64,000 bases of DNA. It comes from Polynucleobacter sp. MWH-HuK1 (GTDB taxonomy: Bacteria > Pseudomonadota > Gammaproteobacteria > Burkholderiales > Burkholderiaceae). Positions 17,360-26,098 of this stretch are shown one piece after another; the stretch's first letter is position 1; each line of letters opens with the position of its first letter. The position numbers were made by a program, and so were the translations under genes. The DNA is taken from NCBI RefSeq assembly GCF_018881815.1, contig NZ_JACVPP010000001.1, positions 803,352 through 867,351 of the forward strand. The letters are read 5' to 3'. Below the pieces are notes generated by a model. The model was not told the DNA's origin. It was given only the letters and a program-made list of their open reading frames with translations, and searched no databases.

Positions 17360-19708
17360 ATGAGTAAGCACAATGAGAACAATCATCATGAGCATGGACA
17401 CGATCACTCCCATCACGAACATTCTTCAGATGAAAATTCCTTGAAGGATCCTGTTTGTGGCATGACGGTCACTTCTCAGTCTAAGCATAGTTACTCGCTT
17501 AAGAATATTGCGTATTACTTTTGCAGCAATGGTTGTAAAGAAAAATTTATTGGAGCGCCCAGCAGGTATCTAGATGGGGGGCTACAGGACTCAGAGTCGC
17601 CTGCTTCGGTGGCTGGCACAATTTATACCTGCCCCATGCATCCGCAAATTCGACAAGATCATCCTGGTAATTGCCCAATTTGTGGGATGAGTTTAGAGCC
17701 TCTGCTGCCTGAATTAGAGGAAGAAGAAAATCCAGAATTAGTTGATTTTCAAAGGCGATTTTGGTGGACGCTGCCTTTGACGACAGTGGTGACTGTCCTT
17801 GCGATGTTTGGCCATAAACTTAATCTACTAGAGTCTCAAACCCAAACCTGGGTTGAATTATTCCTATCCCTACCAATTGTTTTATGGGCAGGATGGCCAT
17901 TCTTTCATCGTGGCTGGCAATCCATAGCCAATCGTAGTCCAAATATGTGGACTTTGATTGGATTGGGAACAGGTGCTGCATTTTTTTATAGCGTTGTTGC
18001 TACGGTAGCTCCACAAGTATTTCCTGCTTCCTTTATGTCTATGGGCAGGATTGGTGTGTATTTTGAGGCAGCCGCCGTCATTATTTCATTGACTCTGCTT
18101 GGTCAGGTGTTGGAACTAAAGGCACGCTCACAAACTTCTGCGGCAATTAAATCACTTTTGGGCTTAGCGCCTAAAACGGCTAGAAGAATTAAGGCTGATG
18201 GATCCGAGGAAGACATCCCCTTATCAAATGTGCATATTGAAGACTTATTGAGGGTGCGCCCAGGTGAAAAAGTGCCTGTTGATGGCGTCATTGTTGAAGG
18301 CTCTAGTGCGCTTGATGAATCTATGCTTACCGGGGAGCCATTGCCGGTTACTAAGCGTATCGGTGATCGTGTGATTGGAGCAACGATGAATACCAATGGC
18401 GCATTGATTATTAAAGCCGAGCGTGTTGGTTCTTCAACCATGCTGGCTCAAATTGTTCAAATGGTAGCTCAAGCCCAACGCTCCAGAGCGCCAATGCAGC
18501 GAATGGCAGATATTGTTGCGGGATATTTTGTAGTAACGGTTGTAGCGATAGCTTTACTGACTTTTTTCATTTGGGGGATCTTTGGCCCCGAACCAAGTTG
18601 GGTCTTTGGTTTAATCAATGCGGTTTCGGTATTAATCATTGCTTGCCCTTGTGCCCTAGGTCTTGCCACGCCAATGTCGATTATGGTTGCTACTGGTAAG
18701 GGGGCGACAAAAGGAATTTTGTTCCGCGACGCTGCGGCCATTGAAAATCTTCGTAAGGTGAACACCCTCATTATTGATAAAACAGGCACCTTAACAGAGG
18801 GTAAGCCAATTTTTGATAGAGTTATTCCTGCGCCCAGCTTTGATGGTAATGAGGTCTTAAAGCTTGCAGCAAGTCTTGATCAGGGCAGTGAGCATCCCCT
18901 TGCCGATGCAATTGTTCGCGCCGCAAGAGACCGTAATTTGCCATTAGAGAAACCCGAAAACTTTGAATCAAGTTCAGGAATTGGAGTTCAAGGTAGCGTT
19001 GGCTTGTTTCATTTGGCGTTGGGTAATACTGCATTGATGGATAAGCTGGGAGTTTCTGTTGATATTTTGAAAGCCCAAGCAGAGGAGCTCCGCTCTGAAG
19101 GCGCTAGCGTGATGCATTTAGCTATCAACGGAAAGCTTGCTGGCCTTTTAGCTGTTTCTGATCCTATTAAGGCTACTACGCCAGAGGCTTTGCAAACCTT
19201 AAGAGGGGCGGGATTGCGAATTGTGATGGCAACGGGAGATGGATTGACAACTGCTAAATCTGTTGGCAAGCGCCTTGGGATTGAAGAGGTCTATGGAGAG
19301 GTTAAGCCAGCAGATAAGCTCGAATTGGTAACTCGACTACAAAATGAAGGTCGGATTGTTGCAATGGCAGGTGATGGCATCAATGATGCTCCAGCTTTAG
19401 CAAAAGCCAATGTTGGTATTGCTATGGGCACCGGTACTGACGTTGCTATGAATAGCGCCCAAATTACTTTAGTTAAAGGTGATCTCAGAGGTATTGCGAT
19501 TGCTAAGTCGCTTTCAGACGATACGGTAGGCAATATGAAGCAAAACCTAGTGTTTGCGTTTCTTTATAACGCACTGGGCATTCCTATTGCTGCTGGTCTC
19601 TTATATCCTTTCACTGGATGGTTACTCTCACCATTAATTGCTGCACTTGCCATGAGCTTGAGCTCAGCCTCGGTCATTACAAATGCGTTACGTTTAAGGA
19701 GAAATTAA
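17360..19708 (+). CDS. Cu(+)-exporting P1B-type ATPase with YHS and metal-binding N-terminus
   Basis: This 782-residue inner-membrane pump has a His-rich head ([13 protein letters not shown]), a YHS domain ([20 protein letters not shown]) and a zinc-ribbon-like heavy-metal-binding motif ([19 protein letters not shown]) in place of HMA domains. Catalytic motifs are CPC in [11 protein letters not shown] (about 428) and DKTGTLT (about 473). TM7 YN and TM8 MSLSS are the P1B-1 copper signature, unlike the Cd-type pump at 5404. It resembles CopF-type ATPases of Cupriavidus. It ends the copper operon with a small DUF2789 gene. Confidence 0.93.
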   Translation: MSKHNENNHHEHGHDHSHHEHSSDENSLKDPVCGMTVTSQSKHSYSLKNIAYYFCSNGCKEKFIGAPSRYLDGGLQDSESPASVAGTIYTCPMHPQIRQDHPGNCPICGMSLEPLLPELEEEENPELVDFQRRFWWTLPLTTVVTVLAMFGHKLNLLESQTQTWVELFLSLPIVLWAGWPFFHRGWQSIANRSPNMWTLIGLGTGAAFFYSVVATVAPQVFPASFMSMGRIGVYFEAAAVIISLTLLGQVLELKARSQTSAAIKSLLGLAPKTARRIKADGSEEDIPLSNVHIEDLLRVRPGEKVPVDGVIVEGSSALDESMLTGEPLPVTKRIGDRVIGATMNTNGALIIKAERVGSSTMLAQIVQMVAQAQRSRAPMQRMADIVAGYFVVTVVAIALLTFFIWGIFGPEPSWVFGLINAVSVLIIACPCALGLATPMSIMVATGKGATKGILFRDAAAIENLRKVNTLIIDKTGTLTEGKPIFDRVIPAPSFDGNEVLKLAASLDQGSEHPLADAIVRAARDRNLPLEKPENFESSSGIGVQGSVGLFHLALGNTALMDKLGVSVDILKAQAEELRSEGASVMHLAINGKLAGLLAVSDPIKATTPEALQTLRGAGLRIVMATGDGLTTAKSVGKRLGIEEVYGEVKPADKLELVTRLQNEGRIVAMAGDGINDAPALAKANVGIAMGTGTDVAMNSAQITLVKGDLRGIAIAKSLSDDTVGNMKQNLVFAFLYNALGIPIAAGLLYPFTGWLLSPLIAALAMSLSSASVITNALRLRRN

Positions 19709-19710
19709 TC

Positions 19711-19941
19711 ATGGAAAAGTCATTTCATCCATTCTCTGAGTTATTCCTTCAATTAGGACTACCTTCTGATGGTAATAGTATTAAGGCATTCATTGATCGG
19801 CATGCTCCTTTAGATGAAGCGATTGAATTAGCGGATGCACCATTGTGGACACCATCTCAAGCAAGGCTTCTTCGTGATGAGTTGCTTTTAGATGCTGATT
19901 GGGCCGAGATTGTGGATCAGTTAAATAAAGCCTTACGTTAA
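19711..19941 (+). CDS. DUF2789 family protein
   Basis: This 76-residue protein starts at ATG 19711, two bases after the ATPase stop. It matches my recollection of DUF2789: FSELFLQLGLPSDGNSIKAF, then ELADAPLWTPSQARLLRDE and DADWAEIVDQLNKALR. The family is small and cytoplasmic, without known function, and is often found near metal-resistance genes. It is the last gene before the right boundary repeats. Confidence 0.85.
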   Translation: MEKSFHPFSELFLQLGLPSDGNSIKAFIDRHAPLDEAIELADAPLWTPSQARLLRDELLLDADWAEIVDQLNKALR

Positions 19942-20001
19942 GCAGGTCGCTCAGTTTTGGGTGAGAGTTAGCGTACTCAGATTATTGAATTGATGGTCTG
20001 C

Positions 20002-20059
20002 TTTGGGTCGGAGTCTGCCTACCAGATATCCACACATGAAATGTCGGTTTACTCGACAA
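20002..20059 (+). repeat. Bipartite intergenic element, right copy
   Basis: This is tttgggtcg, 31 bases, then tgtcggtttactcgacaa. The two parts and the 40-base period match 4641-4698 in the same orientation, while the 31-base spacer is diverged. The copies are 15361 bases apart and enclose the whole Cd and Cu gene block. This copy lacks the exact inverted partner seen in the left copy. Confidence 0.6.
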
Positions 20060-20098
20060 ATTTTCCGATCGACCTTCCTGAAATCTGAAGTTAAGCTA

Positions 20099-20123
20099 CA
20101 AGTGTCTCGAAACACGACACTTG
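20099..20123 (+). repeat. 8-base palindrome containing the right 15-base inverted repeat
   Basis: Arms caagtgtc (20099-20106) and gacacttg (20116-20123) are perfect inverted repeats with a 9-base spacer. The internal gtctcgaaacacgac (20104-20118) is the reverse complement of 4701-4715. It abuts the chimeric integrase/RTX ORF, whose GTG is two bases later, so it could be an operator or a recombination core site. Confidence 0.5.
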
Positions 20124-20124
20124 A

Positions 20125-20751
20125 GTGCAAAATCTAAACCAGCTTTTCTTCAAATCTAGTGCATCCCAGTCTGCTGATGTAATTCACCTCCACCGAGGTT
20201 TAGTAAGTCTCTTTAAGCGATCAGGCAGCAATCAATGGCAATGCCGCTTTAGGTTGCCCAATTGTCAGTGGCACTCCATGAGCACTGGCCAGGCGGATCT
20301 TGAGGAGGCCAAGCATACCTCTATAGCACTCTATGAGCAGACCATGGCTAAGATAAGCCAGGAATTAAGCCTCAAATCCAAGTCATTTAAGCAGTTGGCT
20401 GAAGAAGACCTCGTGGTTGATTTTGTAACCAGCGGGACCGTCAGAGCGGATGCCTATGTGACCAAATCAGGCCTAAGCCTCGTGACCATTACTGACTTTG
20501 TGCACAGTGAAGACAAGATTGACCTATCAAGCAGCATCTTTACTGGCGCGTTTAATACGTCCGGATGCCTTGATAGTACGCTGTTTGCAACCGATACGTG
20601 GTCGAATTCAAGTCGTGTCTGCTATAACAGCAGTACTGGCGCTTTAGCCTTCGATCAGGATGGCTCGGGCACAAGTTATAGCGCGACTACCTTTGCTGTA
20701 TTGAGTAACAAGCCTACAGGCTTGTCTGCGAGCGATTTTGTGGTTATTTGA
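20125..20751 (+). pseudogene. Chimeric ORF: integrase N-terminal fragment joined to RTX C-terminal fragment
   Basis: The 208-codon frame falls into two unrelated parts. Codons 1 to about 97 look like the N-terminal arm of a phage-type integrase (RGLVSLFKRSGSNQWQCRFR, STGQADLEEAKHTSIALYEQ), with no catalytic domain. From about codon 98 the sequence is a typical secreted RTX/haemolysin-type C-terminus: ITDFVHSEDKIDLSSSIFTG, YNSSTGALAFDQDGSGTSYS and ASDFVVI. The join near 20415 looks like a deletion or recombination scar. Neither half can be functional alone in its usual role. The GTG start has no clear RBS. Confidence 0.7.
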
Positions 20752-20907
20752 TTTTAACTAACAAGCTAGCAGGATTTAGAATCAGCATTAAGTGATCTAC
20801 GCCAACTGCTGTAATCGGCATACGAGGAACAACCTTTGTAATTGATGTGGGTTCTGACCCTGCAGATGCGAATTTAGTTGAGCCAAAGTTGGAGAAATAA
20901 GTTTGTT

Positions 20908-21054
20908 CTAAGAGCTGTACACCACAGCTTTATTGACATCTTGAATCTGTACTGCAATAGCGCCAGCTTTCTTTTTGCGTAGTGCCGTTGATAGCGCACC
21001 ATTAAAGTTCCCATAAGTGCCTGCAGTCATCCAGGCGGTATAGGCATTATTCAT
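20908..21054 (-). CDS. Tiny gene (48 residues) of an accessory cluster
   Basis: This frame begins MNNAYTAWMTAGTYGNFNGA and ends QIQDVNKAVVYSS. Its ATG overlaps the last codons of the 59-codon gene upstream on the same strand, the pattern of a coupled micro-operon. No domain is recognised. The run of basic residues (TALRKKKAGA) and the company of DUF6641 suggest a small accessory protein of an integrative element. Confidence 0.5.
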   Translation of the reverse strand: MNNAYTAWMTAGTYGNFNGALSTALRKKKAGAIAVQIQDVNKAVVYSS

Positions 21055-21226
21055 TTTGTACTGCGCTCTCTATTTGCATAAGTTCTGCTTGCCCAGCTTT
21101 GATCTTCTGCCTGGCTCGCTCCGCTTTTATAGCCTCTTGATCTCGCTTAACACGATCCTTCATTGATTTAAGTCTAGCTTGCTCGGGGCTTAATGGTTTG
21201 ATTGGGGCTATTTCATCAAATCTCAT
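21047..21226 (-). CDS. Tiny charged helical protein (59 residues)
   Basis: The frame starts MRFDEIAPIKPLSPEQARLK and continues as a strongly charged helix (QEAIKAERARQKIKAGQAEL). It lies two bases after the upstream 48-codon gene and overlaps the next one. I recall similar short proteins (xIAPIKPLxPEQAR) beside plasmid and integrative-element genes in Burkholderiales, but have no function to offer. Confidence 0.55.
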   Translation of the reverse strand: MRFDEIAPIKPLSPEQARLKSMKDRVKRDQEAIKAERARQKIKAGQAELMQIESAVQNE

Positions 21227-21228
21227 AG

Positions 21229-21375
21229 TTACCCAATCTGTAATGGTTGATGCGGCACGTTACTTGAACCAAAGATTGCCTTGAAGAGTGCATAGGCTTG
21301 GGCTTGATTTTGAGCAAAGAGAATCGTCTCAACCCATAGTCCGCTTGCATTTACTGTTGCCTTATATCTTTTCAT
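21229..21375 (-). CDS. Tiny conserved-looking protein (48 residues)
   Basis: The frame begins MKRYKATVNASGLWVETILF and continues AQNQAQAYALFKAIFGSSNV. This beta-hairpin plus helix pattern resembles small proteins encoded in integrative elements. It is the first of three minus-strand mini genes with 2-8 base gaps or overlaps, downstream of the DUF6641 gene. Confidence 0.55.
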   Translation of the reverse strand: MKRYKATVNASGLWVETILFAQNQAQAYALFKAIFGSSNVPHQPLQIG

Positions 21376-21442
21376 ATCAATATTTAGCTTTTCTTATCAA
21401 CCTGCAATAAATCAAGCGTTACTTCAAGTAACGCTTATATCG

Positions 21443-21895
21443 CTAACTTTTTTTATTAAAGTTCAATTTCTGTGCGCCACTGGCATTTTCAATAGCCCGA
21501 TCCAAGCTCCCAGCTTCAGTCTCAGACTTTAGTAGTTCCAGTGTTTTTACTAATTCGGCTATATTCTTTACTGAAATAAAGGTTTTGCCAGGAACAATCT
21601 CAATACGTTTGCTTCCGTAAAAAACTGATAGACATAAAGAGCCGTCACTAGACATAAACCACCAGGTTTTAATGCGTTTTGGACGTTCAATGCTCTTATA
21701 GTTACCTTCTACGTCTTTAACAGTAACCCTGCGTTTCACGACAAAGTGGGTATGTTCTATTTGGCTTTTGGCTAGCTGGATCTGTTGCCATAGTTGGTTG
21801 CTAAGTTTGTTTCTTCTTTGCTGTACTGCTGGCATAGATCTTGGTCTTACGGTATCTATAAATTGCAGATTGCTTAGCAAATTTGGTGCGCTCAT
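21443..21895 (-). CDS. DUF6641-like accessory protein
   Basis: This 150-residue protein has the features I associate with DUF6641: AVQQRRNKLSNQLWQQIQLA near the N-terminus, a central RVTVKDVEGNYKSIERPKRI, then KTWWFMSSDGSLCLSVFYGS and a helical tail (AELVKTLELLKSETEAGSLD). The family occurs on plasmids and integrative elements of Proteobacteria and has no assigned activity. It heads the minus-strand micro-operon. Confidence 0.65.
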   Translation of the reverse strand: MSAPNLLSNLQFIDTVRPRSMPAVQQRRNKLSNQLWQQIQLAKSQIEHTHFVVKRRVTVKDVEGNYKSIERPKRIKTWWFMSSDGSLCLSVFYGSKRIEIVPGKTFISVKNIAELVKTLELLKSETEAGSLDRAIENASGAQKLNFNKKS

Positions 21896-22156
21896 TGTGT
21901 TCTCCTTATAAAGGTGGGGGACATGCGCAATATATGGTTGATCTTGGGTTGAGGGCGACCTCTATTTGGTGTTCTGTGGAATTCAGAGCATTTTGGACAG
22001 AAAAAATGCGGTCTTTCTTATCAAGGGATAAATATTTTTGTGAGTTGCTCGGTTGCGACAGAGTGGGTTACCGAGGTAGAGAAAAAGCGTTACTAGCTGA
22101 GTAAGTAGTAGCTAATGGAGTTAAGTAAGTCACTTAGTGGCAAATGAATAACTCTG

Positions 22157-22270
22157 ACTAGCAACACAAAAGCACCTCTCTCTATTGAGAGAAGCAACTA
22201 ATCACCAAGTAACGATCTTTTGAGATCTCTTCTACTAGCAACCAACTAAGAAACTAATCAACCAAGCGAC
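22157..22270 (+). repeat. Two imperfect repeats in the leader of the 22303 gene
   Basis: The gene-free stretch 21896-22302 is mostly featureless apart from this. The pairs ctagcaac (22158 and 22235) and agcaactaatcaccaag / agaaactaatcaaccaag (22193 and 22249) recur in the same order, separated by short inverted repeats (ctctctctattgagagaag; gatcttttgagatctc). They may be operator or RNA-leader repeats. Confidence 0.35.
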
Positions 22271-22302
22271 TTGCAACATCACTCATCTAAAAGGAGATAA
22301 AA

Positions 22303-22761
22303 ATGAGAGAAATTGCAGTCAGAATGTTTATTAATGAAAAATTTTCAGGAAGCTATGGAAATATGGTGTTTAATCGCGCTGCTTATAACGGCTCAATCGA
22401 ACTACATAACCCTATGCAAAAGTATTTAGTCGATTTTTATAGCTACATACATTGGGAGGGCCGCGCTCAGATACAAGAGCAAATAGATATTGTTAATGAG
22501 CTAATTAATACAGACCTACCTAAAGCGCCGAATATCTTGATGTCATGGATATTGCATTGGGATAGAGATGCAAAGATTAAACAAACGGTGCCGGGATTCT
22601 GTGCGTATTTGCCAGATAGCGGGGAAATGCATTTGCGTATTGGCGATGAGCAACGGGGGACAAAAGGGAGTTGGGACTTGCCAGTGCGCCACTGCAAAAA
22701 TGCAGGGCCCAAGCTTCCTGTGTTTATTGCTACTAATGTGGATTTAACAGTTTGGCAGTAA
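22303..22761 (+). CDS. Orphan protein, 152 residues
   Basis: A strong RBS (aaaaggagat) precedes the ATG and a strong terminator follows at 22795, so this is a real single-gene unit. The product is acidic-aromatic, with SYIHWEGRAQIQEQIDIVNE and SWILHWDRDAKIKQTVPGF. It lacks a signal peptide and membrane segments. I do not recognise a family. The long, repeat-bearing leader is notable. Confidence 0.6.
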   Translation: MREIAVRMFINEKFSGSYGNMVFNRAAYNGSIELHNPMQKYLVDFYSYIHWEGRAQIQEQIDIVNELINTDLPKAPNILMSWILHWDRDAKIKQTVPGFCAYLPDSGEMHLRIGDEQRGTKGSWDLPVRHCKNAGPKLPVFIATNVDLTVWQ

Positions 22762-22794
22762 TAGCCAATACATAAGATTGTTAATAAACCCCTC

Positions 22795-22822
22795 AAAAAA
22801 GCCCGCTTAACGCGGGCTTTTT
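22795..22822 (+). terminator. Rho-independent terminator after the 22303 gene
   Basis: Perfect stem gcccgc / gcgggc around ttaac, flanked by A and T runs (aaaaa...ttttt), 34 bases after the stop codon. Symmetry allows bidirectional use. Confidence 0.9.
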
Positions 22823-22870
22823 GCATTCTTAGCCCCAAGTAGCTGAGATTGCATAAACGCAATACAGCGT

Positions 22871-22936
22871 GAATTTGAGGTGTTTTTAGCGGTGTGTCTA
22901 AAACCCACAGTATTTGCATATAAGCGCCTCAAATTC
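22871..22936 (+). repeat. 10-base inverted repeat upstream of the integrase
   Basis: Arms gaatttgagg (22871-22880) and cctcaaattc (22927-22936) are exact inverted repeats 46 bases apart. They lie in the 442-base gene-free stretch 22762-23203 before a tyrosine recombinase. They could be arm-type recombinase sites or a regulatory structure. Nothing else is visible in this gap besides the terminator. Confidence 0.45.
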
Positions 22937-23203
22937 TTAGTCAATTTGTTGTCTAGATCTCACACAAAACAGCTAAATATTAAGCGTAGTGTGCACATAA
23001 GAAAAAAATGCTTTTCTTTTGTGAATGATGCAAGTCGTTGATTCTTGGAAGATCTTGGAAACCCATGGTTTTACTGGGAACCTAGTACAAAGATGACAAA
23101 TCACAAGAATTCAAAAGTACCTTATGGCAAATAGAGGTCGACCTTTCCCACAAAAGAAAACACACTACATACATGCTTTTTATTAAATGCAAAGGAAAAA
23201 CAA

Positions 23204-23770
23204 ATGGCACAAGCAAAGACATTGACCCCAGAAGAGCTAGATAAGGTATTAGGATATGTTGCAACCAAGAAGTATCCAGAACGCGATAGGGCGTTGATAT
23301 TGATCAGCTGTTATTCAGGGCTTCGTGTTGCCGAAATAGCCAGTTTAAAAAATCGGGACGTAGTAAATGAAGATGGCAGTATTCGTAATGAAGTACGTTT
23401 AAGTGCCGCGCAGACTAAAGGTGGCCAGCCAAGAACGGTGTTTTTACCAAAGAAATTACAAGATGAACTGGCGATTTATTTGGCTACTCGTTATGCAAAA
23501 TTTCCGGATGTGCCATTCTTTCATACTGCAAAAAGACTGGGATTCTCGGCAAATTCTTTATGCCAATGGTTCTTTTGGGCATACCGCAGTGCAGGTATTG
23601 CCGGAGCTTCAAGTCATAGCGGGCGTAGAACCTTCATTACTACGTTGGCAAACAAAGGCATTTCAGTAAGGGTGTTGGCTGGATTGGCGGGACATAAGTC
23701 AATAGCAGTTACCCAGAAATATATTGATGTAAACCCCGATCTTATGCGTAATGCAGTTGAGTTAATCTAG
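23204..23770 (+). CDS. Tyrosine recombinase, catalytic domain only
   Basis: This 188-residue phage-integrase-family protein consists of the catalytic fold: first Arg in YSGLRVAEIASLKNRDV, HxxR in HSGRRTFITTLANKG, the second His in GLAGHKSIAVTQKY, and the nucleophile Tyr in that segment (KYIDVNP). The SAM-like DNA-binding arm of XerC/D or lambda-type integrases is missing. The start has an RBS (aaagga), so it appears to be a genuine short form and not a truncated pseudogene. It may move or resolve the accessory region it lies in. Confidence 0.88.
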   Translation: MAQAKTLTPEELDKVLGYVATKKYPERDRALILISCYSGLRVAEIASLKNRDVVNEDGSIRNEVRLSAAQTKGGQPRTVFLPKKLQDELAIYLATRYAKFPDVPFFHTAKRLGFSANSLCQWFFWAYRSAGIAGASSHSGRRTFITTLANKGISVRVLAGLAGHKSIAVTQKYIDVNPDLMRNAVELI

Positions 23771-23801
23771 TGGGAATTGAATATATTAAAGGGACGTACC
23801 C

Positions 23802-24149
23802 ATGGCAACCTTAGTAATTGACGATCTCCAAAACCATGAGCCTATTGAATTCATTGTGAATAGCGCAAATGATGTTGATAAATTATCAAAGCAGCTGGAT
23901 AAAGCTTATGAGGAATTAAAGTCTAACGGCGTTATTAATTTAAATAATACACATACAACTACTGGATCTCTATTCCTGGAATTTAGTGATTATTCGCTTA
24001 ATTTTGGAGAGTTTTGCGGGGGAAGTTTTCTATTGATAGATTTGGATGAGGACGTATTGGATGAAATTGGTTACCCAGATAGCGATCTGAATGAAATTAA
24101 TCCTTATCCATTTTTAAAATGGATAATTAAATTTGAAAAGAATGTCTAA
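23802..24149 (+). CDS. Acidic orphan protein, 115 residues
   Basis: The product begins MATLVIDDLQNHEPIEFIVN and is strongly acidic, with FLLIDLDEDVLDEIGYPDSD. It has no signal peptide or membrane segment. Size and charge resemble antitoxin or immunity-type proteins, but there is no partner on the same strand. It follows the recombinase by 31 bases and converges with the next gene, overlapping its end by four bases. Confidence 0.5.
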   Translation: MATLVIDDLQNHEPIEFIVNSANDVDKLSKQLDKAYEELKSNGVINLNNTHTTTGSLFLEFSDYSLNFGEFCGGSFLLIDLDEDVLDEIGYPDSDLNEINPYPFLKWIIKFEKNV

Positions 24150-24877
24150 TCAATCGATGGGAACTTCAGTCTCGCCGCGTTGTAAACCAATCTTTGCGCC
24201 TGTTGTTTATATCTAGTTGCAGCCATTTGGCGTCTTTGCTTTTCTTCGTCGGCACTCAAGGCCTCGCTAACTGCTCTTCCTAAGTGATGCTCGGCTAACT
24301 TGGCTCTTTGGGCTAGTTGATAAAGCTGGATATCAGGATTGCGATAGAGAATCTCAGCTACATCCACCAAGATTGGGATTGTTTTATGTTGCAACTTGGT
24401 AGTTTCTAGCTGCACTAGCGCAGTACTTTGTGCTCTGACATCTAAATTTTTGCCATTATGATGTTCATCCAGGAGCTTGTTGATATGCTCAAGTATGGTT
24501 ACTCGGCGTAAATTCAGAGGAATGTCGAGAATTAAAAAATCTTTTGATTCGACTTCCAACTTACTCAAAGCTTCATCTTGGTCAATTGCGCGAACTTTGG
24601 GATATTGGCGTCTCTCGCTAAAAATGTGCTTTCCAATATTTACCCACCATTGCGCCCACGAGACATTTACATCCCCGAATAGCGCATATGTATCGGTTAA
24701 GGGATGGTTTTTGCCGCCTTTTGCACGGCATTCTAGGTATTCATTGCTCGCATTGAGGCAGCGCCACCACTCGTAATACAGCGTATCTTTTGCTTTGCGC
24801 CAGTCATCGGCTGTGGAGCGATCTTTGTGAAGTCCGCCAGGAATCTCTTTGTAGAGCCCCAATTTTTCATCTGACAT
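24146..24877 (-). CDS. Orphan protein, 243 residues
   Basis: The sequence starts MSDEKLGLYKEIPGGLHKDR and is rich in Trp/Tyr (LYYEWWRCLNASNEY, WAQWWVNIGKHIF), then helical, with a basic C-terminal region (KQRRQMAATRYKQQAQRLV) that could bind nucleic acid. There is no signal peptide. I recall similar genes in proteobacterial integrative elements but cannot assign a family. The roughly 190 bases upstream are AT-rich and hold the divergent promoters for this gene and the 25072 gene. Confidence 0.5.
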   Translation of the reverse strand: MSDEKLGLYKEIPGGLHKDRSTADDWRKAKDTLYYEWWRCLNASNEYLECRAKGGKNHPLTDTYALFGDVNVSWAQWWVNIGKHIFSERRQYPKVRAIDQDEALSKLEVESKDFLILDIPLNLRRVTILEHINKLLDEHHNGKNLDVRAQSTALVQLETTKLQHKTIPILVDVAEILYRNPDIQLYQLAQRAKLAEHHLGRAVSEALSADEEKQRRQMAATRYKQQAQRLVYNAARLKFPSID

Positions 24878-25071
24878 ATAAACCTATATTGAAATAACGC
24901 GCTAAAAGTAGATATGAAAAGTATAAGCACAATTCTTATCTATATTGATTGGCGTTTACCCCTTAAAAAAGTATTAACAATACTGACATAAATTGATTAT
25001 TCATCCGAAAAGACTCTCTATTTTCATAGACTTATATAGCGAAATAACTCGCATAACTATGGAGAAATAGG

Positions 25072-25929
25072 ATGAAAAAGAATGGAAAGTTATTAGTAGA
25101 GCAAGTGTTATCAGAAGGGGATTTATTGGCACAGCAGCAAGCTGATTTTTACGACAACTACATTATGAAAGCCAATGATGTTTTATATGGGCTATTGGCT
25201 GATTTAATGCGATATAGCGATCAGGTTCTGGAATCTGACTATAAGTTAGAAATATTTGCCAAAATGCGCAGTACTTTATCAGCCAAGCACAACATCAAAG
25301 TTCAAAAAAATACCTCTGATCTCACGATTATTGTGAAGTATGTGGTGCGCACAAATCGTAAAAATGCCCACGTTTATGCCAGAGTGCTTGATATGGCTTA
25401 TAGGCAAGACGTAATGGCTAATGAGTTGGAAGAATTCATTCGTCAGAATGGCGGCATTGATCGTATTCGTGCAAGCAATACCAATTTAGAATCTGTAAGA
25501 AAGAAAAAAGCTAAGAGTGAGCATGAGCTCAAGTTTATAAAGGCTTTATTGGATGAAAAAGCAGCTACGCCAATCACTGAATTTAGCATTCCGCACGAGT
25601 GGTCTAGTCAGGTGCATGATTCTATGGGGGTGAGCACGTTCTTTTATCCAATTTGCATGGGGGTTCTTGGTGGGTATAAGGTGGTTGGTGTTGTGCCAAT
25701 GGATATAGATTTTGAAAAACAAATTCTTAGTCGTGTGTTTATAGACTTAGGCTCTAAGGGCTCATATTCAGAGGTGGATAAACAGCAAATTGCTCGCGCT
25801 AAAGAGATCATATCCCCTGCTTATCAGTTAAAAATGCAAGAAGAGCGTGATAGGGCGGAGCAAGAGCGTCGGTCGAAAAAACAAGTGGCCCAACAACTGG
25901 CAGTGCCACAATTGGCGCTAGCTACTTAA
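25072..25929 (+). CDS. Orphan helical protein, 285 residues
   Basis: The ATG has an RBS (ggagaaatagg) and the gene has its own terminator. The predicted protein is soluble and helix-rich (DLLAQQQADFYDNYIMKAND), with a conserved-looking middle (MGVSTFFYPICMGVLGGYKV) and a Gln/Arg/Glu-rich tail (LKMQEERDRAEQERRSKKQV). I do not recognise it. Its position between a recombinase and a tRNA-derived attachment site marks it as island cargo. Confidence 0.55.
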   Translation: MKKNGKLLVEQVLSEGDLLAQQQADFYDNYIMKANDVLYGLLADLMRYSDQVLESDYKLEIFAKMRSTLSAKHNIKVQKNTSDLTIIVKYVVRTNRKNAHVYARVLDMAYRQDVMANELEEFIRQNGGIDRIRASNTNLESVRKKKAKSEHELKFIKALLDEKAATPITEFSIPHEWSSQVHDSMGVSTFFYPICMGVLGGYKVVGVVPMDIDFEKQILSRVFIDLGSKGSYSEVDKQQIARAKEIISPAYQLKMQEERDRAEQERRSKKQVAQQLAVPQLALAT

Positions 25930-25952
25930 TCAAGTGTTACTTGCAGTAACGG

Positions 25953-25979
25953 TGCCACCTTCGGGTGGCATTTTCTTTT
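25953..25979 (+). terminator. Rho-independent terminator
   Basis: Perfect seven-base-pair stem tgccacc-ttcg-ggtggca with a tetraloop, followed by ttttctttt. It lies 24 bases after the stop of the 25072 gene. Confidence 0.9.
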
Positions 25980-26098
25980 GGGTTTGACGATTAACAAAAC
26001 CGATTTGAAACGCTTATTTAGATTCAAAAAAATCTACTTTTTATATCATTGATTTATGAATTATCGCTGTGATAGTTCACCATTAAGGAGATTTAAAA

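Noticed and set aside
20744..20922. Minus-strand open stretch without start (contains TSITKVVPRMPITAVGVDHL)
   Set aside because: It looks protein-like and may be a fragment of a lost gene, but has no start codon, overlaps the RTX end and matches nothing I can name.
21883..22104. 73-codon plus-strand frame overlapping the start of the DUF6641 gene
   Set aside because: No RBS, low-complexity residues and overlap with the promoter region of a better-supported gene on the other strand.
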